A stretch of DNA of 39,374 nucleotides from positions 1-39,374 of the forward strand of contig CADCAG010000032.1 in NCBI GenBank assembly GCA_902799355.1, read 5' to 3'. Source of the DNA: an uncultured Bacteroidales bacterium. Its GTDB lineage: Bacteria; Bacteroidota; Bacteroidia; Bacteroidales; Bacteroidaceae. Positions 13,223-22,824 of the stretch are shown one piece after another (position 1 is the stretch's first letter; each line of letters starts with the position of its first letter). A model generated the notes under the pieces. The model was not told the DNA's origin. It saw only the letters and a program-made list of their open reading frames with translations, and ran no database searches. The position numbers were made by a program, and so were the translations under genes.

Positions 13223-15868
13223 ATGAAGAAAATCCTGCTAACGGCACTTTTCGCCATTCTATCACTGGGTAGTATCTACGCCCAGTCCACTATGACTGAC
13301 GATCAGGTCATCAAATTTATTGTCAAAGAGCATCAGGCTGGAACTTCCCAGCAACAGATAGTTACCAAGCTCATGCAGAAGGGCGTTGACATCGACCAGA
13401 TACGTCGTGTCCGCAAGAAGTATGAGCGCATGCAGAAGAACGACGGCATGGGTAGCGTACAAGACAAGTCGATGACAGAAGACGAGCAGATTGACGCCCG
13501 TCTGCGCCGCAACAATGCCTTGGACAAGGGGGAGCTTACCACTACTGAGAAGCTCAAGGACGAGAAGCTGAGCAAGAAGCGCAAGCTGACGAAGGACAAG
13601 TACAAGAAGAGCAAGAAGTACATCTCTGAAGACGAACAGGAGATGAAGACCGAGCTTGACGATTTCCTGCCCGACTCGCTGGACCTCTACGATCGCATGG
13701 TCATTAAGAACTACCTGCGCGACAGAGAGTTAGAAGAAGGCAAGACAGGCAAGAAGGTCTTTGGTCGTGACATCTTCAACAACGAGGAGCTGACATTCGA
13801 GCCCAACATGAACATTGCCACTCCAGACAACTACATCCTAGGAGCTGGCGACGCTGTACTCATCGACATCTATGGCGCTTCACAGAAAACAGTAGAAGCC
13901 ACCGTCTCTCCTGATGGCTTTGTCGTGGTCGAAGGCTATGGCCCCATTCAGGTGGCTGGCCTTACTGTTGCCAAGGCCAATAGCCGCATACGTTCCCAGT
14001 TGGGAGCCCGTTACAGCAGCAGCAAGATACGCCTGTCAGTAGGTCAGACACGTACCATCACTGTCAACGTGATGGGTGAGGTCAAGGCACCTGGTACTTA
14101 CACCCTGGCAGCGTTTGCCTCTGTGTTCCATGCACTGTATATGGCTGGTGGTCCAAATGACATCGGTACGCTCCGTAACATCAAGGTATTCCGCAACAAC
14201 CGCCTGGTTAGTACCGTCGACGTCTACGACTACATCCTCAACGGCAAGCTCAGCGGCAACGTCCGTCTGGGCGACAACGACGTCATCGTGGTGGGTGCCT
14301 ACGACTGTCTGGTCAACATCACGGGTAAGGTGAAGCGCCCCATGTACTACGAGATGAAGTCCACAGAGAGTGTAGGCTCGCTGATTGACTATGCTGGCGG
14401 CTTCACTGGCGATGCCTACCGCAAGTCAGTACGCATCGTCCGCAAGTCGGGCAGCCAGTACTCCGTACATAATGTCAACGAGTTCGACATGGCCTCGTTC
14501 CGCATGGCCGACAACGACTCTGTCAGTGTCGACTCCATCATTCCTCGCTACTCGAACATGGTAGAAATCAAAGGTGCCGTATTCCGTCCTGGCATGTACC
14601 AGATTGGCGACGACATCTATAGCGTCAAGAGTCTCTTGGAGCATGCCGAGGGAGTGACTGAGGAGGCGTTTACTGCCCATGCAGTGATGCACCGCATGAA
14701 ACCAGACCGCACGCTCGAGGCATTGTCTGTCGACATACAAGGTATCATGGACGGCACGGTTGCTGACATTCCCCTGAGAAATGAAGACGTGCTCTTCATC
14801 CCCACCCGCATAGAGTCACAGGTAGAGCAAACCATCACCATACATGGTGAGGTGCAGTATCCTGGCATCTACAAATATGCAGACAACGAGACCTTGGAAG
14901 ACTTCGTGCTGCAGGCTGGTGGTCTGAAAGAGACGGCATCCATGCACAACGTGCTCATCTCACGCCGTGTATCGAATCCCAATGCGCTGACTACCGACTC
15001 CGTACTCGCCCAGACCTTTAAGTTCTCGCTGAAGGACGGCTTCGTCATCGATGGTCAGCAGTCGTTCCACCTCATGCCTTTCGACGAGGTATATGTCCGC
15101 AAGAGCCCAGGCTACTACAAGCAGCAGAACGTCACCATCGAGGGTGAGATCATGTTTGCCGGCAACTACACCCTTACCAAGAAGAACGAGCGTCTGAGCG
15201 ACATCTTCAAGCGTGCAGGCGGTGGCACCGACCTTGCCTACATCGAGGGTGCCCGTCTGGAGCGTAAGGTCAATGAAGCAGAGCGCATCCGTCTGGAAGA
15301 AATCTACCGCATGCGCAAGGAAGAGAAGGAGCGCATCATGCAGGAGACTGCCATCAACAACAACCGTTCTATTGCAGAGCTCAATATGAATGCTCAGGCT
15401 GCCAAAGAGAGCGACGATGAAGACGAGTTCATCGAGATTCCTGAGACCTACCCAGTAGGTATCGAGCTTGACAAAGCCATTGCCAATCCTGGCTGTGACG
15501 AGGACATCGTGCTGCGTGAAGGCGACCGCATCTTCATTCCTACTTATAATGGTACGGTAAAGATCAATGGTGAGGTCATGTACCCCAACTCCGTAGCCTA
15601 CCACGACGGCAAGAGTGCCAAATACTACATCAAGCAGGCTGGTGGCTACAACCGCTATGCCAAGAAGAGCATGGCCTATGTCATCTACATGAACGGTACT
15701 GTTGCCAAAGTCAACGATGGTGCCAAGATACGCCCAGGCTGTGAGATTGTTGTACCACAAAAGGCCATGACGCGCAGAATGACGACACAGGAGTTGCTGA
15801 CTATCGGTACCTCTGCCGCTTCTATCGCAACCATGATTGCCACATTGTCTAACATCCTGAAGAAGTAA
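13223..15868 (+). CDS. Wza-like polysaccharide export outer membrane protein with SLBB repeats
   Basis: 881 residues with a signal peptide (cleavage after Y-A-Q near residue 21). A charged, lysine-rich helical stretch (~50-150) precedes the polysaccharide export domain (~195-280, containing Y-I-L-G-A-G-D-A-V-L-I-D-I-Y-G). Several SLBB domains follow (V-M-G-E-V-K-A-P-G-T-Y, I-H-G-E-V-Q-Y-P-G-I-Y, I-E-G-E-I-M-F-A-G-N-Y, I-N-G-E-V-M-Y-P-N). At more than twice the size of E. coli Wza it belongs to the long Bacteroidetes type. A hydrophobic C-terminal segment ends the chain. It should form the periplasmic/outer membrane channel for the polymer. First gene of the operon, directly followed by the chain-length regulator. 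Confidence 0.9.
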   Translation: MKKILLTALFAILSLGSIYAQSTMTDDQVIKFIVKEHQAGTSQQQIVTKLMQKGVDIDQIRRVRKKYERMQKNDGMGSVQDKSMTEDEQIDARLRRNNALDKGELTTTEKLKDEKLSKKRKLTKDKYKKSKKYISEDEQEMKTELDDFLPDSLDLYDRMVIKNYLRDRELEEGKTGKKVFGRDIFNNEELTFEPNMNIATPDNYILGAGDAVLIDIYGASQKTVEATVSPDGFVVVEGYGPIQVAGLTVAKANSRIRSQLGARYSSSKIRLSVGQTRTITVNVMGEVKAPGTYTLAAFASVFHALYMAGGPNDIGTLRNIKVFRNNRLVSTVDVYDYILNGKLSGNVRLGDNDVIVVGAYDCLVNITGKVKRPMYYEMKSTESVGSLIDYAGGFTGDAYRKSVRIVRKSGSQYSVHNVNEFDMASFRMADNDSVSVDSIIPRYSNMVEIKGAVFRPGMYQIGDDIYSVKSLLEHAEGVTEEAFTAHAVMHRMKPDRTLEALSVDIQGIMDGTVADIPLRNEDVLFIPTRIESQVEQTITIHGEVQYPGIYKYADNETLEDFVLQAGGLKETASMHNVLISRRVSNPNALTTDSVLAQTFKFSLKDGFVIDGQQSFHLMPFDEVYVRKSPGYYKQQNVTIEGEIMFAGNYTLTKKNERLSDIFKRAGGGTDLAYIEGARLERKVNEAERIRLEEIYRMRKEEKERIMQETAINNNRSIAELNMNAQAAKESDDEDEFIEIPETYPVGIELDKAIANPGCDEDIVLREGDRIFIPTYNGTVKINGEVMYPNSVAYHDGKSAKYYIKQAGGYNRYAKKSMAYVIYMNGTVAKVNDGAKIRPGCEIVVPQKAMTRRMTTQELLTIGTSAASIATMIATLSNILKK

Positions 15869-15871
15869 GCT

Positions 15872-16939
15872 ATGGAAGATAAGAAACACAGCAAAGAAAT
15901 AGATGTTATTGCACTAGTAACAATAGTTCTAAAGGAATGGAAGACACTCCTTAGATTTATGATTGTAGCTGCTATTCTTGGGCTTATTATTGCGTTGTCC
16001 ACTCCACGTGAATACACCTCCGTAGTTGTTTTAGCTCCAGAGTTGTCTTCGGGAGGAATTGGCATATCGGGCAGCCTTGCAGATATGGCTTCCAGTTTTG
16101 GTATTGATTTAGGAAAGAAATCGAGCATTGACGCCATCTATCCAGAACTATATCCTGATATATTCTCATCAACAGATTTCATTCTAAATCTATTTGATGT
16201 TCCTGTCCGATTAAAAGATGACCCAACCACTCGAACATATCTTAAGCATTTATTAAAAGACACAAAGAAACCTTTTTGGGAATATCCTAAAATTTGGGTA
16301 TCTTCCATACTGAAGAAACAAGAAGAACCTGGTAAGGGGAAAAGCCAAAAGGATCCTTATAGACTTTCCGAAATAGATAGCAAACTATGTGAGAAAATTG
16401 GACAAGCTATGATATGCTTAATTGACAAAAAGACAAGTGAAATTACAATAAGTTTCACAGATCAGGATCCTATGGTGGCAGCAATCATGGCAGACACGCT
16501 GCAACATCGACTACAGAACTACATTACAGAATACAGAACCAAGAAGGCACGCACTGATTACGAGTATTACTCAAAGATGGCCGTCAAGAGTAAGCGACAA
16601 TATGAAAAGGCTCAAAGAAATTATGCGGCCTTTTCGGATGCCAACTCCGATTTAATGCTGCAATCATATAGAGCAAAGGGAGATCAATTGGAGAACGAAA
16701 TGCAGCTACAATTTAATGTTTACAATCAGATGTCTGTCCAGATGAAAGCTGCAGAAGCAAAGATTCAAGAACGTACTCCCGCCTTTACTGTGATACAAAG
16801 TGCATTTATGCCTATTAAACCCAGCAATCACAGGTCGATAAAACTTTTCATTTTCCTATTCCTGGGAGGAATGGCTGATGCCATATGGGTATTGTATCTT
16901 AGAAAAGCCATATCACAGATAAAGAATAATGGCGAGTAA
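15872..16939 (+). CDS. Wzz-type chain-length determinant protein
   Basis: 355 residues. An N-terminal cytoplasmic tail, one membrane segment (~28-48), a Wzz-like periplasmic region with a coiled-coil (~200-310) and a second membrane segment near the C-terminus (~325-345), preceded by a P-I-K-P-S-N-H-R-S-I proline-rich motif typical of the family. There is no Walker motif or tyrosine-rich tail, so it lacks the BY-kinase half found in Wzc. The separate kinase is not in this window. It starts 3 nt after the Wza-like gene and is visibly AT-richer than it, marking a composition change at the left edge of the central cassette. Confidence 0.85.
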   Translation: MEDKKHSKEIDVIALVTIVLKEWKTLLRFMIVAAILGLIIALSTPREYTSVVVLAPELSSGGIGISGSLADMASSFGIDLGKKSSIDAIYPELYPDIFSSTDFILNLFDVPVRLKDDPTTRTYLKHLLKDTKKPFWEYPKIWVSSILKKQEEPGKGKSQKDPYRLSEIDSKLCEKIGQAMICLIDKKTSEITISFTDQDPMVAAIMADTLQHRLQNYITEYRTKKARTDYEYYSKMAVKSKRQYEKAQRNYAAFSDANSDLMLQSYRAKGDQLENEMQLQFNVYNQMSVQMKAAEAKIQERTPAFTVIQSAFMPIKPSNHRSIKLFIFLFLGGMADAIWVLYLRKAISQIKNNGE

Positions 16940-16956
16940 AGAGGGGAAAAATATTA

Positions 16957-18111
16957 ATGACTTATTCAATTCCATATATCATACTGTTGACACTCTTCGG
17001 ATTATGCGCATTTCTCTATGAAAAGACGGAAAACGAAGAGAAACGACAGCATATTACCCTTTTCTCCATCACTCTTTTCTTTCTATTTTTTGCATTTAGA
17101 GGATATATCTATTCTGACTGGGTTATATACTCAGATAGTTTCCGGAACGTAGAATGGGAAGATATCTTTAATATTACTAATACAAAAGCTAAGGCCGTCA
17201 TTCGTGAGCCAGGCTTTACCGCTCTGATGTGGTTATGTAGCTTAGTGACAAGAGAATATGCATTTCTTGTAATTACCATCACCACTATAGACACCTTCCT
17301 ATTTGTAAGATTCTTAAGAAGATGGAATATCAAAAACATCGCTTTTGCCTTTATGCTGTTTATAACATTTGGGGGAATCGGTCTTATGTTTAATGCACTA
17401 CGTAACCAATTGGCCATCTTCATATTTCTCAATGCTCTTGAATATATCTATGAGAAAAAAGCATTACGATATTTTTCGCTATGCTTTCTCGCTCTTTGCT
17501 TCCACGCCTCATCTATCCTATTTTTCCCACTTTACTTTTTCCTTGGTCATAAGATTAATAAATGGGTATTCCTTACCCTTATCATTGGATTCTTCATATT
17601 TTACATCTCTCAAATATCAATCTTGCAGATTTTCATATCGGCTACTGGTATGGGAGGAGCTTTAGGAGAAAAAGCCACATTATACACAGAAACTTATGCC
17701 ACAGCAAGAGCATTATCCCCTACTGGTACATTAGAAAAGATGGGATTGACACTTCTTGTATTTCTTTATTATGGAAAGATGACTGAAGACAGGACAACGA
17801 TTCTTTTAATAAACAGTCTTATTCTATACTATTTCTTCTATTATGTTTTTGGAGAGTTTCGTGAACTCAGTTCACGTCTTTCACTATTATTCGAGTATTC
17901 GTACTGGGTATTATGGATTAGACTGATGGGAATGTTTTCTATTCAGAACAACAGACGATTATACGGAGGATTATTCTTCCTCTATTGCTTATATGTGACA
18001 GCACTTGCATACAAACTCCCAATACAAGAATATGACAACTTACTACTTGGTGGGAAAAGCCAGACTGAACGAATGAAGATTTTTTACAAGACGTATGAAG
18101 ATGAAAACTAA
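16957..18111 (+). CDS. Wzy/EpsG-type polysaccharide polymerase
   Basis: 384 residues with about ten hydrophobic membrane segments and the EpsG-like pattern: F-F-A-F-R-G in the early loop, an R-E-P-G-F segment near residue 75, and F-N-A-L-R-N-Q-L-A further on. These inner-membrane proteins join lipid-linked repeat units in the periplasm. Its position between the chain-length protein and the flippase fits a Wzx/Wzy-dependent pathway. Sequence divergence among polymerases is high, so the call rests on topology, the R-E-P-G and R-N-Q motifs and context. Confidence 0.8.
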   Translation: MTYSIPYIILLTLFGLCAFLYEKTENEEKRQHITLFSITLFFLFFAFRGYIYSDWVIYSDSFRNVEWEDIFNITNTKAKAVIREPGFTALMWLCSLVTREYAFLVITITTIDTFLFVRFLRRWNIKNIAFAFMLFITFGGIGLMFNALRNQLAIFIFLNALEYIYEKKALRYFSLCFLALCFHASSILFFPLYFFLGHKINKWVFLTLIIGFFIFYISQISILQIFISATGMGGALGEKATLYTETYATARALSPTGTLEKMGLTLLVFLYYGKMTEDRTTILLINSLILYYFFYYVFGEFRELSSRLSLLFEYSYWVLWIRLMGMFSIQNNRRLYGGLFFLYCLYVTALAYKLPIQEYDNLLLGGKSQTERMKIFYKTYEDEN

Positions 18112-18127
18112 ACGTAACATCTAAAGA

Positions 18128-19564
18128 ATGAGCATCAAACGTAATTTCATATACAATAGCGTATTGACCGTCTCTGGATATGTGTTTACCTTGTTGACAT
18201 ATCCATACGTCTCTCGTGTCCTTGGCCTATCAAATATCGGTATCGTCAATTTTGTTGATGGGCTCATCAATTACTTTATTCTTTTTGCCATGATGGGTAC
18301 CACCACATTAGGCATACGAGAAATTGCCATCAACAAATCTGACAAAGACAAATTATCAAAAGCTTTTTCAGGAATACTCTTGCTAAATGGAATTACTACA
18401 TTATTAGCAGCCATAGTACTTCTGATATCAATGCACACTGTACCACAGTTAATTCCACATAAGAACATACTTTATATCGGTGTGTGCAAATTGATTTTCA
18501 ACCTTTTCTTGACAGAGTGGCTTTTTACAGGAATGGAGAATTTTGCATATATCACAAAACGCTCCATTGCCATAAAACTGTTCTATATGGTAAGTGTATT
18601 CCTTTTTATCCAAAAGCCATCCGATTATCAGTTATACTACTTACTGTGCGTCCTAACCGTAATGATTAATGGGATTGTCAACATCATATATAGTCATAAG
18701 TATGTTATGTTTACCCTAAAAGGGATTCATATTAAACCATACCTGAATACATTCTTTTCCGTTGGACTATACATTATCATCAGTTCAATGTACACATCCT
18801 TCAATGTTGCGTGGCTTGGCATGACTGTAGGGACTGACGAAGTAGGCTATTATACTACTGCTACTAAATTTCATGCTATTATCCTCGCTTTACTATCCGC
18901 ATTTCAGAATGTTATGTTTCCTAGAGTGACCTCTTTGCTCTCAGAAGGCAAGATGACTGAATATAGAGAAAAACTGAAGATATCAGTTGACTCATTACTA
19001 GCATTCTGCATACCGACAATCATCATATCTATTATTTTTGGTCCAGACATTCTGCATTTTCTTGTAGGAGACGGTTTTGAGGGTTCTTATCTTCCATTCC
19101 GTATCATCATGCCATTGATACTTATTATCGGATATGAACAGATTATATGCATACAAGTACTCTTAGCTATGAAACAAGAAAGAAAGCTACTGTACAATTC
19201 ATGTTTAGGAGCATTTGTTGGCCTACTATTGAACTTCATTATCGTAAAACACCTTGGTGCTGTCGGCTCCTCACTAGTATGGTTATCCTCCGAATTTGCT
19301 GTAATGGTTGGAGCACAATACTTAGTATTTAAAACAGCGCATTTTTCATTCCCATGGAAAATGTTCTTTAAATATGGTCTTGCATACCTACCGGCAGTCA
19401 TTGTACTCTTAGGTATTTACCAATACTGTAACTATTCCGATATCATCATGATAACTATTGCGATGATGTTTACTGCGGCATATACTATTGTTGTACAAAC
19501 AAAGATTCTTAAGAATAGTATTTGTCTTCAGCTTTTTCAGAGAGTCTTCTCTCATAATATGTAA
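18128..19564 (+). CDS. Wzx-type polysaccharide repeat-unit flippase
   Basis: 478 residues with 12 to 14 hydrophobic segments. The N-terminus (R-N-F-I-Y-N-S, Y-P-Y-V-S-R-V-L-G, G-I-V-N-F-V-D) and the G-T-T-T-L-G-I-R-E-I-A segment are characteristic of the MATE-like polysaccharide transporters. It moves undecaprenyl-diphosphate-linked units to the outer face of the inner membrane. It lies 16 nt after the polymerase and 26 nt before the first glycosyltransferase. Confidence 0.9.
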   Translation: MSIKRNFIYNSVLTVSGYVFTLLTYPYVSRVLGLSNIGIVNFVDGLINYFILFAMMGTTTLGIREIAINKSDKDKLSKAFSGILLLNGITTLLAAIVLLISMHTVPQLIPHKNILYIGVCKLIFNLFLTEWLFTGMENFAYITKRSIAIKLFYMVSVFLFIQKPSDYQLYYLLCVLTVMINGIVNIIYSHKYVMFTLKGIHIKPYLNTFFSVGLYIIISSMYTSFNVAWLGMTVGTDEVGYYTTATKFHAIILALLSAFQNVMFPRVTSLLSEGKMTEYREKLKISVDSLLAFCIPTIIISIIFGPDILHFLVGDGFEGSYLPFRIIMPLILIIGYEQIICIQVLLAMKQERKLLYNSCLGAFVGLLLNFIIVKHLGAVGSSLVWLSSEFAVMVGAQYLVFKTAHFSFPWKMFFKYGLAYLPAVIVLLGIYQYCNYSDIIMITIAMMFTAAYTIVVQTKILKNSICLQLFQRVFSHNM

Positions 19565-19590
19565 ATCTCTCTCATGAAATTAAAGTAAGC

Positions 19591-20508
19591 ATGAAATTCT
19601 CAATTACGATACCTGCATACAAGTCTTTCTACCTTAACGAAGCAATAAGAAGCGTTAAGGAACAAAGTTGCGAAGAATGGGAGTTGATTATCGTTGACGA
19701 TTGCTCACCTGAAGATTTATATTCAATCGTTAGGCCGTATCTGAGCGACCCTCGTATACAATACCATCGTAACAATCAAAATTGTGGAGCGCTAAACGTG
19801 GTGGACAATTGGAACATCTGCCTTAGTTACTGTAGCGGAGACTATGTACTATGCATGGGTGATGACGACCGCTTGCTCCCCTGCTGTCTTGAAGAATATA
19901 TTAGGATTATGGAAATCTATCCGAATCTAAATGTATATCATGCACACACCCAAATCATCAACGAAGTGGGACAGGTCATTGAAAGTCAAGAGAAACGACC
20001 GGAATATGAAACATGCAAAAAAATGCTTTATTGCCAATGGAAATATGGACGAAAACAATTCTTAGGCGATTATCTATTCTCCCGAGAGTGGTTAAACAAG
20101 AACGGAGGCTATGTAAAGTTTCCCTATGGCCTGTCCAGTGACAGAACAACAGCGAACTTAGCTGCAAAGGATGGAGGTATTGCCAATGGAAACAAAACGA
20201 TGTACGAATACAGAGATACTCAAATGACCATCTCACGCTCGCAAGATTTAAGAATTGCCGTCATTTCATGTAATTCAGCATTTAAGTGGTATTCTGAGAA
20301 TTTCAATGGCATGCTCCCTTTCGAATTTCATGGATATTACACATCGAAACTGACCGATTTGATATATTTAGATGTAAAGCGCAAGCCATTTAGAGAGTCA
20401 TTATTTTGGCTTTCCCACTCTAAAGAGCTCATTATTACATTTCCCCAAATAGTCACAGCCTGCTGCCATGGAATTATTGCATCCGCAAAGTATAAGAAAA
20501 ATACGTAA
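19591..20508 (+). CDS. Family 2 glycosyltransferase
   Basis: 305 residues with a GT-A fold start (F-S-I-T-I-P-A-Y-K, L-I-I-V-D-D-C-S-P-E-D) and a metal/nucleotide motif G-D-D-D-R near residue 90. It should transfer a sugar from a nucleotide donor to the growing lipid-linked unit at the cytoplasmic face. Donor and linkage cannot be read from the sequence. ATG at 19591 is the only plausible start. The next gene begins 3 nt after its stop. Confidence 0.87.
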   Translation: MKFSITIPAYKSFYLNEAIRSVKEQSCEEWELIIVDDCSPEDLYSIVRPYLSDPRIQYHRNNQNCGALNVVDNWNICLSYCSGDYVLCMGDDDRLLPCCLEEYIRIMEIYPNLNVYHAHTQIINEVGQVIESQEKRPEYETCKKMLYCQWKYGRKQFLGDYLFSREWLNKNGGYVKFPYGLSSDRTTANLAAKDGGIANGNKTMYEYRDTQMTISRSQDLRIAVISCNSAFKWYSENFNGMLPFEFHGYYTSKLTDLIYLDVKRKPFRESLFWLSHSKELIITFPQIVTACCHGIIASAKYKKNT

Positions 20509-20511
20509 GCT

Positions 20512-21705
20512 ATGATCCAAGTAACTGACAAACATAAGTGCTGCGGATGTACTGCCTGTCAACAGATTTGCCCCACGCAATGCATCGAGATGAAAGAAGA
20601 CCCTGAAGGTTTTCTCTATCCTATAGTAGATAGCAAAGCATGTATCGATTGTGGGAGTTGTGAATCTGTATGCCCTGTTTTACATCCGTTTTCACCTGTT
20701 ACATTAACGCCAGAGGCTTTCGCATGTAAAACGAAAGACACTACTCTACGAATGCAGAGTTCATCGGGCGGTATCTTCACTATTCTCGCCACAGTAATTA
20801 TTAATATGGGAGGTATCGTCGTTGGTGCAAGTTTTCTACCAGACTGGTCTGTTAGTCACACTATAGCCTATAGTCATGAAGAACTTGGCAGATTTAGAGG
20901 GTCAAAATATGTTCAAAGTCATCTGGGTAACATCTTCAGGACTATTCGAGAGGAATTGAAAGCCAACAAGCCTGTACTCTTTTCAGGAACTCCCTGTCAA
21001 GTAGCAGGACTTCACCATTTTCTGAAGAAGAACTACGACAATCTTTATACAGTTGACTTTGTTTGTCACAGCATTCCAAGTCCGAAAGTATGGAAAATGT
21101 ACCTTTCTCAAAGCGCAGAAGGAACTCAGGTTAACTTTGTTTCTTTCCGCAACAAGAATGCTGGTTGGCATAACTATGGATTACTGATTAAAGATAGCGA
21201 CAATCATGTAATCGAGTCTGGAACTAATGCCACAAATCCATACATGCGTGGTTTCCTTGAGAATCTATATGTACGCCCCAGTTGTCATGCATGTCCTGCA
21301 AGATGCTACACTTCAGGTAGCGACATTATGCTGGCAGATTGTTGGGGGCTCGAGAAATACCATCCGAATCTTGACGATGACAAAGGCATGTCTCAAGTTC
21401 TGGTTGTCACGAAAAAAGGACAAAAGTTAATGGACATGTGTAGTGTAGAAATGGATGTTATGCGAATTCCTTATGCGGAAGTTGAAGATCATGATCTTCA
21501 TTTACCTATCACCAGTTCTACTCTTCCAAACCATTATAGAGAATACTTCTTTCGCCATTTTAAGCAACAGCCATTGAAGGAGCTTATTGTCTATTGTCTT
21601 AAAAAGAGTGACTCACACGCCAGAATGATTAATTATTGGAAAAGCATCGGCCGTCTTATCGCTTTAGATAAATTATTTAGAATATGGAAAAAAGCAAAAA
21701 AATAG
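20512..21705 (+). CDS. FrhB-like iron-sulfur protein paired with a pyruvyl transferase
   Basis: 397 residues. Two 4Fe-4S ferredoxin motifs open the chain: C-x2-C-x2-C-x3-C-P from Cys10 to Cys20, and C-I-D-C-G-S-C-E-S-V-C-P near residues 43-53. They are followed by the F420 hydrogenase/dehydrogenase beta-subunit N and C domains (S-S-S-G-G-I-F near 80, R-G-S-K-Y-V-Q-S, F-S-G-T-P-C-Q-V-A-G-L). Proteins of this kind recur beside polysaccharide pyruvyl transferases in Bacteroidetes capsule loci. Their reaction is not settled, so a redox or reductase role on the sugar or pyruvyl group is inference. The reading frame overlaps the next gene by 22 nt, indicating tight coupling. Confidence 0.85.
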   Translation: MIQVTDKHKCCGCTACQQICPTQCIEMKEDPEGFLYPIVDSKACIDCGSCESVCPVLHPFSPVTLTPEAFACKTKDTTLRMQSSSGGIFTILATVIINMGGIVVGASFLPDWSVSHTIAYSHEELGRFRGSKYVQSHLGNIFRTIREELKANKPVLFSGTPCQVAGLHHFLKKNYDNLYTVDFVCHSIPSPKVWKMYLSQSAEGTQVNFVSFRNKNAGWHNYGLLIKDSDNHVIESGTNATNPYMRGFLENLYVRPSCHACPARCYTSGSDIMLADCWGLEKYHPNLDDDKGMSQVLVVTKKGQKLMDMCSVEMDVMRIPYAEVEDHDLHLPITSSTLPNHYREYFFRHFKQQPLKELIVYCLKKSDSHARMINYWKSIGRLIALDKLFRIWKKAKK

Positions 21706-22820
21706 CCCTATTTACATGTCATGACGACCTAAATTATGGCAGTATGTTGCAAGCCTATGCTCTTGGTGTAGCCATCAAGAAACTGGGATGTCATGTTGAA
21801 TACATTACATATCGTGTTTATCCGAAGCAAAATAAAGTCATCAAATTTCTCAAATATATCGTTAAATCATGTCTAGAATTAACAGGAATAAGAATAAAGA
21901 ATAATCCTTTTGATTTCTTCTACACAAAGCCTTTTTCCTCTACTTTGGAAGCTTTTAAATCTTTCCACAAACATCACATTCCAACAAGCTCTAAAATATT
22001 CTACTCCAACACCATTAGTAAAGAACTTGACCTGAAGGAATATAGCAGTTTTATTGTTGGCAGTGATCAATTATGGAGTCCATTCACTTATGAACGCGAC
22101 AGCCGACATCCCTATTTTCTTGATTTCGCAGATTTTCCTACACGCAATTCTTACGGGACGAGTCTTGGAACCGTTTATTTTTCTGATGAATACAAACAAT
22201 TACTATTAAATAAGCTGTCCGCTTTTAATCATATTTCATGCAGGGAACGCTCCAATTCAGCTATGCTCACGCAACTACTTGGCAGACCTGTTGAAAATGT
22301 CCTTGATCCGACATTACTACTGTCATCAAGTGAATGGAACGATATAGCAAAAGAACCAATAATAGATGGTGATTACATTTTAGCATACATCCTTGGGGAG
22401 AAGAATACTATAACTGAATTTGCAAATCATCTTGGAGAAGTCAAATCGATGCCTGTTCACTATATTGCTACGAGGCCCAAATACCTAGGCTATAAAAATG
22501 TACTGAAAGGAATTGGACCAGATGCGTTTATCGGACTTATCAAGAATGCCAGATATGTTGTAACAGACTCATATCATGGATGCCTATTTTGCATCAACTA
22601 CCATATTCAATTCTACGCTTTCAACAAACGAACAGGTAGCATCAACGAGCAAGACAATATACGTATTTTTGAATTTCTGCAATCACTACAATTAGAAGAC
22701 CGATTTCAAGACGATTCACATGTAACAATCTTACCAGACCATGATTACAAAAAGACGGAGCAGTTACTCCATCAAAAGCGTGAAGCGTCTATAGCATATT
22801 TATCAAAGTGTCTACAATAG
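21684..22820 (+). CDS. Polysaccharide pyruvyl transferase family protein
   Basis: 378 residues. The N-terminus (A-L-F-T-C-H-D-D-L-N-Y-G-S-M-L-Q-A-Y-A-L) and the segments F-I-V-G-S-D-Q-L-W-S-P, S-C-R-E-R and V-T-D-S-Y-H-G-C-L-F fit the CsaB/WcaK-like family, which adds a pyruvate ketal to a sugar from phosphoenolpyruvate. A pyruvylated, acidic repeat unit is therefore likely. The 22-nt overlap with the FrhB-like gene suggests that the two work together. Confidence 0.85.
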   Translation: MEKSKKIALFTCHDDLNYGSMLQAYALGVAIKKLGCHVEYITYRVYPKQNKVIKFLKYIVKSCLELTGIRIKNNPFDFFYTKPFSSTLEAFKSFHKHHIPTSSKIFYSNTISKELDLKEYSSFIVGSDQLWSPFTYERDSRHPYFLDFADFPTRNSYGTSLGTVYFSDEYKQLLLNKLSAFNHISCRERSNSAMLTQLLGRPVENVLDPTLLLSSSEWNDIAKEPIIDGDYILAYILGEKNTITEFANHLGEVKSMPVHYIATRPKYLGYKNVLKGIGPDAFIGLIKNARYVVTDSYHGCLFCINYHIQFYAFNKRTGSINEQDNIRIFEFLQSLQLEDRFQDDSHVTILPDHDYKKTEQLLHQKREASIAYLSKCLQ

Positions 22821-22824
22821 TTTT

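Noticed and set aside
13000-13240. Invertible promoter upstream of the capsule operon
   Set aside because: No pair of inverted repeats flanks the promoter, and it already faces the operon next to the ssrA promoter.
14960-15889. 309-codon minus-strand frame under the Wza-like gene
   Set aside because: Antisense to a clear export protein; no domain, promoter or start context.
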